Shown in pieces: positions 46,501 to 58,500 of a DNA stretch of 64,000 nucleotides (position 1 is the stretch's first letter; each line of letters opens with the position of its first letter). A model generated the notes under the pieces. That model did no database searches, was not told where the DNA came from, and saw nothing but the letters and a program-made list of their open reading frames with translations. Both the position numbers and the translations under genes were made by a program. The stretch is from Gonatopus flavifemur. Taxonomy: Eukaryota > Arthropoda > Insecta > Hymenoptera > Dryinidae. The stretch covers positions 24,340,001-24,404,000 of the forward strand of contig JAFFJZ010000007.1 of assembly GCA_018340375.1 (NCBI GenBank), read 5' to 3'.

Positions 46501-49500
46501 GGCTTTTTGAGATTAAGTCGTGACAACGACTGTTTGCTATGGAAGAAGCCGTGACAACAGCTGTTATTCCGTGCCCACGGATAGGAAATCGCAGGAACTA
46601 CGATGTCCACCTTCGGATCCTTTTTGGTAATACGTAGCCTCTAGCTACTTACCGAATGTAGCGTTCGCCGCTTTGAATCGGAAGAAGTGTCAGGACATGG
46701 CCCAAGCACCCCTATCTATATCGGGCTTGAATTGTTTCTGCCGCCGAGAAGCGACGAGAAACGCAATTTACCCTATCGGTAGCCGTACGTACTAAGGCAA
46801 GGGTGATACCCCCGCCCTCTCGTTCCGCGCGGCAAACGAGCGTTGGGCGCTCACCGGCAGATGACGCCACCGTTAACTATACACGCACTCGTGTTCAGTA
46901 GGTGTCGTTGTAATATATTTACATATCGTTTTCTTAAACTGTCATCTGAGCAGTGTAGAATAGTGATTCGTCACAACTGTAAACTTTTAGCATGCACAAT
47001 TCACATGGAGCTGAAGCTAGCGACAGCGGAGCTAGTGGCGAACTGATGGAACTTTTAATTATATTCAATTCAAATATTGTTCATACCAACAATTCATTGG
47101 ATGGCTTTCAAATAAGGGATTGAACTACACAGAGAGAAATGTATAATAAAAATAGGGACAGCAATAATTATTTGATGAAATCTATGAGATATATAATAAA
47201 GATTATTATACAGATTGTACACTTACTATATAATATAATGAAGTTCATGGTACGCATAACAACGTTAATTAGATATATGATATCCTTATTATGGCTATCT
47301 CTATTTGTATTATACATATAATAAACATCTCTCCTAGTGTACTCAAATATTTCAAAAAACAATTTGATCCAAAGCTACACCAATCCGCCGCTAGCTCGTC
47401 GCTGCTAATTTCAGCTTCATGAACTCCCACAAGAACTTTGAATTGTTTATTGAAAACACATTTTATTGGACACATACACGGAGAAAAATAGAGGGTCGAA
47501 AATTACCAAATTTCTACTGAATTGGCAGAATAAGAGAGAACACCACTATTTTTGATCAACAATGTACACTGAGAGAAATTTTTATTATATGTATAATACA
47601 AATAGGGATAGCTATAATGAATAATAAAAGATATTATATGTCTAATTAAAGTCATTATGCGTACAATCTGTATAATAACCTTTGTTATATATCTCATAGA
47701 TTCTATCAAATAATTGTTGCTGACCCTATTTTTATTATACCAGGGTGTCCAGCGTCAATGAGATACTGGATTCCCTGACTTTTCCCTGATCATTTAAAAA
47801 TTTTCCCTGACTATTCTAAAATCCGAAAATTTTTTGAATTATAACTCGTATTTTATGTTGTTTTCATATTTGAAGAAATGATTTGAATGAAAAATTCTGT
47901 TGGGGTCAATAGTTAAACCTCTTATAACAAGAAGGCATCTTGTAATTATTTTTTATTGTCCTAATTGCATAGACAGTGTAAATATAAGAAAAATTAATAG
48001 AAGAAATCTTTTTCCGTTCTTTTCCCTTGTTAACCATCATGGGCCCAACACTGTCACTTGAGTGGCACTATGGAGAAGTTGTGCTTAAATAATATAGAAT
48101 ACTTTTTTATCACTTTTTCACTTGAAATATGTACACAAAAAAGTTGAAAATACTGGCTCTCTGAAGCTCAAGGGAGAGAGATACCTTTATCAAAAAAAAT
48201 CGATTTCTTCTTTGCATGTTTCGAAAGTTTATACCCTAAAAATAACATACGTAAATCTCAAATGAATATTTCAAATAGTTTTCGAGTTACAGCCTTCTAG
48301 ATTTCATCTATTTATAAAAATGGAATCATTTCATCTTAAAAATTCCGTATTTAATATAAATTAAGAAATTTTCTGACTCATCTCTGCTTATGGTATCCAA
48401 AAAACACTGTGAAAACTTTTATTACCACAATCTATAATACTTTCGTTTAGAGCAATTAGACTGAGTAGAATGATATAATTTGAATAGAAAAGTACGGATA
48501 TTTTTCGATTCGTACATTCTTCGAAGAGATTCAAACAAAACTGGATTCAAATTTGACATTGCTTCATAAAATAATATAAGATACTTTTTTTAAAAACAGA
48601 TGAATCTTACTGGGGTAAGATGTGACAATTAGTTTCTCATACTGTCTGTTGCAACTGTTGCTGTTCATACACTGAGAAGATATGAAAAGTCCCATCATTG
48701 TCAGCAAGTTCAAGATACTCTTGAAATCTAACTGAATGTAGGTGCAATTATTTGAAAACAAAAAATCCATCACGAAAAAGCGGCTCCATGGCTGACTGGT
48801 TAGCGCACTAACTTTCAGACATGGATGTCCGTCAGGCTTGGGGGTTCGAATCCCTGACCAATTAGTTGCCTTTCTCGCTAGCGGTAATGCCGCGACAGGA
48901 GAAATGGCGGTTGGTGCGTCAACCAAAGTTACCCCGAAAGCGGATACCACACCGTATAGGGGAGACAGCGGTTGATAGGTCAAGGAATCTTACTTCCGCC
49001 GCGTAGGTTAGGTTGGAGGTTTCCTCCCCCGGTCCAATTGGCCCTGGCAGCGTAAGGTGACCGGGTTAACAAAATTAGATTAAAAAAAAAAAATCCATCA
49101 CGAAAAAGCATACTGTCATAACCTAATAATGTACCATCATGACTGTACAGAGTTGGATGTATATGCCATTAATCTCAATAAATTGATTGAATCATGACTG
49201 TACACTTTCATGAAATTGAATTTACATTCATTCAGATTCAAAGAGTATCCTGAACTCGCTGACAACGATGGAATTTTTCACAGTACAATTTTTCTCAGTG
49301 TACATGAATATATTTCAGTGAACAAGGAATAAATATTATAGAAAGAAAATTTTTTGTACTCCAAAGGTATCTACATATGAAGAAATAATAAAAAGTTGTG
49401 GAAATTTTGAAATTGAACATTTTGTTCCCCTCTCTTAAATTTTGAGCTGAATGCGCCCATGCTGGTATCACTGGTGTAGACTTTGAATACTATATTGAAT

Positions 49501-52500
49501 CTGGAAGAGATTCCTGAAAATGATGCAAACAATTATAAACATAATGACCTACAAATGTTAATAACTTTCATAACTTGTTTTCTTTCATATACTGTTAAAA
49601 ATGTTTTGAAATTTCATAACTTTTCCAATTACATCCGTAACTGAAATTTCCAATTCTTGGTATTTGAATTGAGAATTCATTTACACGTGATTGAATTTTC
49701 AAATTTTTACTACATTTTATTACGGATTTGTGCATATTTTCGTAACTGAAATTTCATACACATGTAACTTAATTTTTCAGTTACGTGATTGGAAATTGCT
49801 TCCGTTACGTGTATTTGAAGTTTTGTCCAGAAATTTTTAAGTGTATTCAGACATTACTTTCGACTTCCAATTTATATTCAGACCAAAATCCAAGCTGTGT
49901 GTTTGAACGCTGCATATATACAAAATTTTCATTCAGTGCTCAATCCTTGAGAAAATACGTAACAGAGATTCATCCGTTCCTTTTGATACTCTATGGTCAT
50001 TAAATGGAAATTTTTACAGAACATATTGTAAAAATTTCCATTCAAGAACTCGAAGTGACACGCTGTCATCCTACATAATGAATTTATCCATTTTCTTTTT
50101 TCTGTGTATCCCATTAAAGTTACGGGAGAATCGGCAACTCTGGGCCGGCAGAGGCCTTGGGCCACTTGTATTTTCCCGAAAAGTTTAAATGAGAAAATTT
50201 TGAATCTCTTACAGGAGGTGCAGAAAGTGCCTTCGGTGATATATATTCAAATTTGATTGACAAAATAGGATTTTCCTTCTTCCAAAAGAAAAATCTCATA
50301 TCCAGGAGACCAGAGTAAATTTTTTGTTTCAAGTCTTTTTCGATCAAAAGTATAGTGAAACTGGATTTTTATTCCTAAAAAATGAATCAGGCAATCAAGA
50401 GAGCATCTGAGAATACATTTCAATAAAATCAAGGATGAAATAATTGTTAAGAACAATTTTATTTGAAACAACATATCAGGGCTTGAAATCGGACGCCTTG
50501 GGTCACAATGTCGTCGGCTGTGTTTGGACAGGATGTTTCCTACTTTTTATGGAGTTTTTGAAGGGAACGTCTCGTTTTCTCACGAAAATCAATCGAAACA
50601 CGCAATCAAAGTCACGAAAAATATCAATTTACTCAACAAATCACGTTCCCAACTCCAAAAATTCAGTTTCTTGCTGATTAAATTTTTTCACTCTTAAAAA
50701 ATTCCGCTGAACTAATTTCAAATTCATAGACAACAGCTCTGATCAATTGTATACAATAAAGGTCCATTTCTGTTCCTTTTTATGATGCTGACATGTATAG
50801 AAAATGATGACCCAAGGCATCTGCCAAAGGGTGCCTTGAATCAAACGACGACTAACTTTCAAGTTCAATGTAAACACATAAATTTTCGAATAGCTAAACG
50901 GAAAAAAATTTGTAATGAAGCTGAAGAGTTGTATTTTGACACTACTTCATAGATTTTTCGCTTCTTCATTGTTTACTAGCTGAAATAGAATGGGAAATGA
51001 AAAATGGCCCAGGGCTGCCAACTGTCCCCCCTACATCATCCAATTCTTTAGGGAGCGTTACCAATTGGGACACAAAATTTGATGCTATACCCACACAGCA
51101 CAGCAGTTCAAACAGAATTCTCAAAAATTCATCCGGCGCATTCTCATTGAATTCTCCCGACTCCAATTGAATTCTTTGCGAATTCTTTCTGAAGTATGCT
51201 GTATGGGGATTTTGTGGCAACCTCTCTCTCTATCTGATTCTCTCTGATTTTGAGAATATGCACTGAGAAAAATCGTTTAGTTGAATATTAGACAGCTAGA
51301 AAATATAGTCACCCTAAATAAAAATTTAGTTGCGGTAAATGAAATATTTAGCTGTGACAAATAAAATTTATTTACCGCAACCAAATTTTTATTTAGGGTG
51401 ACTATATTTTCTAGCTGTCTAATATTCAACTAAACGATTTTTCTCAGTGTATAAATTTTCTATTTCATATAGTTCTTTTCCGGATTTTTAAGCTAAAATC
51501 ATCAGTTTACTGTTGTTAACACTCGGAATTTTCAACAAAAATGAGAATCCTTAGATTATGGAATAATCTCAAGTACTATTTATGAGCTGTGAAAATTTCA
51601 TTAAAATTCATTGAGTAGTTTTTGAATTGTTGTGGTCACCGTTTTGAAAAACATAGTTTCGAGAAAAACGTGCTTTACCGCCCCAAGAGAACGTGAAGCT
51701 CTGAAGAACGTTCTATGAACGTAGATTCTAAATGCGGACATTCAGACGATCGATAAATCTTCATCGAACGTATGTCAACTTAAAACCAACCTAAAATTAA
51801 TCTACGATGCTTCCCAAGTAGCATCGGAATATACTATGCACGTTCTACGGATATTCGAAGTATATTCCATGCATATTCTAATGAGACCGTTTTATACGTG
51901 CCATGTACATTCGTCGAACATACGTAGTCGAATATACGATCGTACGGCAGTCAAACGTCGAATGAATGACTATCGTACATTTCGAATGTACTATGCGCAT
52001 AGCAAGTATATTCAAAAGATTCTGATTCGAATATTCCATGAACGTTTACTGTATGTCCTTTGCATTTTATCCGTACATACTATGAACGTTTCTTTTTCGT
52101 ATATACGTTGAACTTCCGTTGCTGCTTGGGTTACGTTCTGTTGGGGTGTACACGGAGAAAAAAAATGTTTTGAACCGATGAATTTTTCTTTGAGTCTAAG
52201 AAATGAATTCATCCAATGGTATCTGTGGAGTTATTGCATCAACTTCATTTAATATGTGATTCACACGGAAGTGGTGGGATCATTAATTGCAATATGAGAT
52301 ACTTAAGATTGTTGAAAAAGTTATTGGATGGAAAATTTTGATTTTCGAATTCATGGAATATAATTTGATTCAATGAATTATGCATTTGATGAGCAAAAGC
52401 CATTCATAGCACTGTAATAACCAACTGTAGTGCCAAAATGATAATTTCTCCTTTCAATAAAATATTTAATTATTTGAATAAAAAAAGTTTTAAAATAGGA

Positions 52501-55500
52501 AAATATCAATATAAATGATATAAATATTTCTTGCATTTGAAATAAAATGTTTTCATGAATATGAAATGAAAATTTTCTGTAAATAAATCAATATTTGAAA
52601 CAATGAATATTCTTCCCTATCTAAGAAATTATTTCATAGAATGTACAAAGAGATTTTTCAATCCTTCAGAGAACTTATTGATATAAATAAATCTTTCTTC
52701 GAATCAATGAAATTCATTTGGATTGAATGAACGATATTTTACAGAATTTCCAGAATAAAAAGAAATAAGCAGGAGTCAGAGCATTCGCGCAAGGGCGGAG
52801 CCGACCTTCTTAGTTCCTGTGTGATCTGTAGTTCATTTGAAACAATTGGATTATTCGATCAGATGATCAATATGATCAAGAAGTTCGAAGAAACTGTTTT
52901 TCTCTGCGATCAAGTCTTATCTGTCGATCTTGTTCGATGCCGGAACCTGAAAGAAATATTTATTAGGACGGGACATTACTTACTATAGGTTCACGGTGAA
53001 TTAGTTCTTTATATGCAACTGCACTGCAGGAAGATAGTTTGTGAGAAAGTATTGCCACCTTCTGAGAAGTAAACGCAATTTGTCGGAGTGAATTCAATAT
53101 ATTTTTATTTTAAAAACATATTTCTTTGTTTCAATGAATTCATAAATTCGATCGATCTCTCTATTTTATGGACTCGATGAAACCTTTATTTGCAAAAAGC
53201 ATTGGAATTTTGCAGAATGTATACAATTTTGACCTCATCAAACGTAGTATTGACGAGAATAATCAGGTTAGCAGTTAATTGACTAGAATCCTTTTCCAAT
53301 CATCAATGAAAATTTTTAATGAGGTAATTTTTTAGATGTTGCTGAAATTTGGATTGTTTATTGAAACTAATTAACCATCGAATAAGATAATATTCAACTA
53401 TTGAAGCCAAAAAATCTTGCAGTACATTATTTAAACGATGTTTTCAGTGGCAAAGAGTTGATTCGCAAAGATATGTAACGATGATTTATCAAATTTCATG
53501 AGTTTTGATTTTCGTTTTGTTTCTATAAACGATTCAAACTTCAAGAACACAATCATTAGCATGAATAAAATAGCTTCATTCGATTTGAATTCCCAAATCA
53601 TGGGTTATAATACTTCATTTTATTGAATTCAAAAGTATCCAAACTATCATTGTTCATATGAAATCTGTTCTATAAAATAGATTTTATCCAAAGAAATCGC
53701 TCTGAAGTTTGAACTGAAAAAGTATCTCATTGTGATCATGAATTTAGTTTTTTGTTGAAAAAATAGAACTCTCGGAATTGAAATTCACGACTATTCAGTA
53801 CATGATTTGATGTTATTAGCTGAACAAAACCTCTTGTATTGAAATGAATGAGATTATTATCCTCTCAACTGTACCGGTTTATAAATAACAGTATTTTTGC
53901 TCCTATAACTTCATGTTCTTGAATATAATAATTATTTTATTAACCTGATCTCGCGTTGTTTTTCTCATGATGGAAGGAGTTCATCATTTGTAAGCCATGT
54001 CTATTCATTTTATGAAATATATTTTCACTCGGAGTCGATAATTATTCTGGTGAAGAAAACAATTATCATGTCAAACACTTGATTGTTAAGAATTTCAAAT
54101 ACTAAGTATAATCAACCTCGATTTCCATACGAAACTTTACGTTATAAAATTGAAGATGTATTTGATTGATTTCCACTTTGGAATTTACCAAATAAGAGTT
54201 ATAAATCGGATGAAAGATGATATTGACAAAAATAATTAGTTATTCAGTCAATAGAGTGCGTTTTTAATTTCAAAAAATAAATTTCAATGAGCTGATTTGA
54301 TAGTATGAATGAAACGACTTTTTATGGTTATGAAATTATTTTAGAGTCAAAAAGACATTTATTTGATGCAATGAAATGGGAATCAATGAAATCAATTTCA
54401 TTAATTCAAAGAATTTTTTTTCTCAGTGGAGAAAGTACGGAGCACTGATCTACTCCAGTGCGAGCTGTGGGGTAGAAATAAATTCAGTTAGGGTCGAATC
54501 GACTATAATTCGGTGTTGAATCCAACACCATTTGGGTTGTACTCCATTTTTTTAGCACTATTTTCTTCCAGTGTACCTGCCATCGGGGGTCCTAGACTCC
54601 TTCAATAATTTCAGAATACCTCGAAACTATTCATCCTATTGACTGGAAATTCCCAAAGAATATTTTCGAAACATCATACTTTAAGAAAATACAAAAAGAA
54701 AAAATCGATTTCTTGAAAATTCCAACTAAACGTCACTTCTTAAATGAATATTTATCCAGCAGAGCCAAATATACGTTTATTACTTGTGGATGGTCTTTTT
54801 TTCTCGAAGTAACTCGCTGATAAATTCTGATTTCAATGGTTTCGAAAAATATAATTTTTCTTGCAATTTCCTTCCCTGACATTTCCCTGACTTTTCCATG
54901 CCACATCAAATTCCCTGACATTTCCCTGACTTCCCTGACCGCTGGACACCCTGTTATACATTTCTCTCTGTGTACATAACCATTCAAATTCAGTATTCAC
55001 AACTATATAAACATTTATCGTAATTTGTTTATAGTGATGAAAACTATTTATATAGCCTCATTAACAATAAAAAGAGTTAGGACAATGATAGTTGAATGGT
55101 TGTCGCCTTACATACACTGAGAAAACACCAGGTTTGGCTCAATCCCGTAAGCGTTTGGATACGGAGAATGTCGCCACGCGGTTGAGTCAACTGAATATCG
55201 ATAGAGATGATTGAACGGAGATTTACTTCAATTGATATCAAGTTGCATCAACCGCGCGGCGACATTCGCCGTATGCAAATGCTTACGGGTTTCGCTCCAC
55301 TATTTTTTTTCTCAGTGTAGTTGCCAATCCTTTGAGTGTAGTAAAAATAAATGATTTACCAAACATCCTTTCAGTACACATTTTTACTACACTGTTAGAA
55401 ATTATTGGATAAAACTTCAAATACACGTAACGGAAGGAATTTCCAATGACGTAACTGAAAATTTAAGGTACATGTATGTAAAATTTCAGTTACGAAAATA

Positions 55501-58500
55501 TATATAAATGTGTGATATAATATAGTGGAAATTTGAAAATTCAATTACTCTTCAATGAGTTTTTAATTCGAATACCAAGGATTTTTAATTCCAGTTAGAA
55601 ATGTGACTGAAAAAGTTATGAAATTTCAAATACTTTTTCACAGTTTACACTATCTATGACAGTGGTATTTTCTCTTGTCCTGCCAATTCAGTAGAAATGT
55701 AGTCATTTTCGACACTTTGTTTTTCTCCGTGTATTTTTATTGAAAATTGACTCCAACTGCAACCTTTATTTTTTGTTTATATTCTCATTGATGCTTTTAC
55801 CAATGTAATTCTCTCTCAAATGAAATTTTACACACAATCTAGTTATGCACGGACAAAATATTATCTTTTAAATTACGTTGTTAGAATCGTAGAATAGGAC
55901 CATACTTGAAAAAGCAGAAATTGTCAGATATTAGACACAGATATTGATTGAGATTGACAGAGATTGCTGTTATACCCTCCTTTTGTAGGAGTGAACATCG
56001 TAATCTTCAACGTGATTTAACCAAAAAACACAGATAAAGTGTATCGCTACAATTCTCACATCGTAATTGATAAGATAATATTTTCCCCGTGTAAGAATTA
56101 CACACTCACCCTAGTAAAAATAATTATAGCGGTTATCTAGCACCTTTCAAGGCGCTACCAGTGAAACTAGTCACTAGAAAGGAACTTGACATTGACTGTG
56201 AGGTGACCAAAGTCATTTCTGCTAGGGCACGGATTCATGCACTGAAAAGACTGTTTTGTGGTGTCTATTCAAACGTTTCATTACGACACGGAAAGAAATG
56301 TATAATAGAATTTATGAGATTTCTAATAACCCTTATTCGAGAATATGGTGAGAATAGGGACAGCTATCTGATTTAATACTGATTATTATAATCACACCCT
56401 AGTGGAAATCACTCTAGTCGTTCTCTAGGCGATTACAAGACCTCACGAGGCCTTGCAAGTCCCTCACAAGGGCCTGGTGAGGCCTTGCAAGGCCTATGGA
56501 ATTACTAGAGTGATTTCTGCTAGGGCATGAACAAGATCAATATTCACTTTTGGTAAGTTTTATTAGAAAATGTATTCAAATTAATTATACAACATAATAC
56601 ACAGTACATACCCGTGAATTGTTGTGTATCAGAACTATCTTATACAGTGTATTATAATTTTATTATGGAACTGTCAATACAAAATATGGAAGAACCGAAG
56701 TGTAGAAACGGAAAGAATATTGAATTTGAAATTACTGTTGTAGTTTACTATTCGCGCACCATATTGAAAATTACAGCAAGAATTATTTACGTGAACGAAC
56801 TTCTAGAAGTCCCATAAATTCTTGGACTTTTATAAAGAAGTATGGTACCTCCCTCATAAAAGTCCCAGCCATTATGGTAGTTTTAGAGGTATCTCCACGT
56901 AAATATTTTGACTCGGGTTAAACCAATGCCAAAAATCCATAAATTATGGTATTTTTCAAGATACCTTTTTCTCCGTGTACTACTTCTCAATATTCAAAGC
57001 TTTGAGAAACAAATATAAAGTACACATAGCTCACATACATAAATTCACAAGTATTATTCTTTCTTACAGGAACTGGCCTACGTTTCATGCAACCTCATGA
57101 CTTTATACATGGTGCTACTCAAGATTTTCATCTTGTCTGCGAATAAAGTCAATTTGTTGGACATCATTGCTTTCACTCAGACACACTTCTGGCATTCCAA
57201 CTATGATGAATATGAAGTTCAAGTGTTGAAGGAATGTTCCATGAGTATCACATTCTTCGTATCTTCGTTTACTTTCTTTTCTATGGGAACTGTCACGTGT
57301 TTTGTATACACACCTATTTACGGTGAATAATCACATGTAATACAAATTTTTATGATAACAATTCCAATACATCAAATTGCTCAGAATTCATAAAGCCCTT
57401 GATAAGATAAGATATAGTTCCAGAATGCAGGGCACCTCAATCATATCCTACTTGAATGAAAAATGAGGAAGCCGATGGTCAGAGCTAATCAAATGATTTT
57501 TCAATGAGATCCAGTTAGATTTAGTGGAGTTCTTCTATCAGAAACTCATCGAACACGGAGAGAAAAAATTTGCTGACGCAGTAAATCGAGGTATTATATA
57601 CAGAATAACAAAATTTTTTGCTGACCTAGCTAAAAATTTGCTATAACAGCAGTCGTGTTAGCTACGACAGCAAATTTTCAGTATTATATACAGAATAGCA
57701 AACCAATTTTGCTGGGATAGCAAACATTTTTTGCTGCCACAGCTAAAAATTCGCTGTCGCAGCTAACAAGATTGCTGGAACAGCAAATAGTTTGCTGTCA
57801 CAGCAAAAAATTTGCTGCTCTGGCAAAAGGAACCCAGCAAAAGTAGATCTCGCTGCCACAGCGAATTCCTTTTTCTCCGTGAAAAATTAAGGCTCGTTCA
57901 CGACAAATGTTCCCTATCGACACATTTGTATCTTAACGCTCACTTCATATCGGTACACCTGTTACTATTCTCCATAGTAACCGTTACCGTATACTTCTCT
58001 CCGTGTACAGCATTTTGTAAACATCAAGTTATTGAATTTTTATAATCTTCTTGTTGGTTGTGGGAGCAGATTATCTACAATCGAACGTATTCAACAGAAT
58101 CAACAGTTCACAGTCGCTAACAGAGACGAGTAATGATTCCTATTCTGGTATACGAGGGTGGATTGATAAGTTTCCGGCCTGACCAAGAGATGGCGCCACT
58201 CGGCCTACCTTGAGGTGGCGTTCTATAGTACCATCCTTAGATAGCTTGTAGCTATAGTTTCAGTCCGATCGCCATGTTAGTTTAGTTTTGAGAGCACGCT
58301 GACCAAGACGCCTCTGTGTTTTTCGTAAAAATGGAAAAGCTGGAAAATCTTGCTGTCATCAAATACTTTTATTTGAAGGGGTTAACGCCGAAGGAAATTG
58401 AAGAAGAGATGGACTCAACACTGGGGACATCCTCCCCATCATATTCAACCGTTAAGCAGTGGGTTTCCGAGTTTAAAAAGGGTCGTGTGAGCACCTCTGA

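Larger units (their letters stand above)
47741..54953. mobile_element. 7.2 kb inverted-repeat DNA element, no transposase seen
   Basis: Ends are CAGGGTGTCCAGCG and its complement, 14 bp exact, followed on both sides by repeated CCCTGAC/TTCCCTGA words. TTATAC occurs just outside both ends (47735-47740, 54954-54959). The insertion splits a short MITE whose other copies (15230, 47128) show the uninterrupted site with one TTATAC, so the 6-bp duplication is well supported. Inside are a SINE, several MITEs and a 2.3 kb inverted-repeat segment, but no long reading frame. Superfamily is unsettled: hAT usually makes 8 bp. Confidence 0.8.
47567..54972. mobile_element. MITE (CACTGAGAGAAAT ends) split by the 7.2 kb element
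   Basis: The two pieces are 47567-47740 and 54960-54972. Joined, they resemble the copies at 15230-15448 and 47128-47339: ATAATAAAAATAGGG and AATAGGGATAGC words near the ends and a TA-rich middle. TA stands outside both ends. It is inverted relative to the copy 230 bp upstream. Confidence 0.78.

Noticed and set aside
48782..48860. tRNA gene
   Set aside because: Box A and B are present, but the stem pairing is poor, the sequence runs on into a 200-bp body with an A tail, and a 22-bp target repeat flanks the whole, so it is a SINE.
48564..48983. 139-codon minus-strand frame
   Set aside because: It runs across the SINE on its opposite strand and shows no protein likeness.
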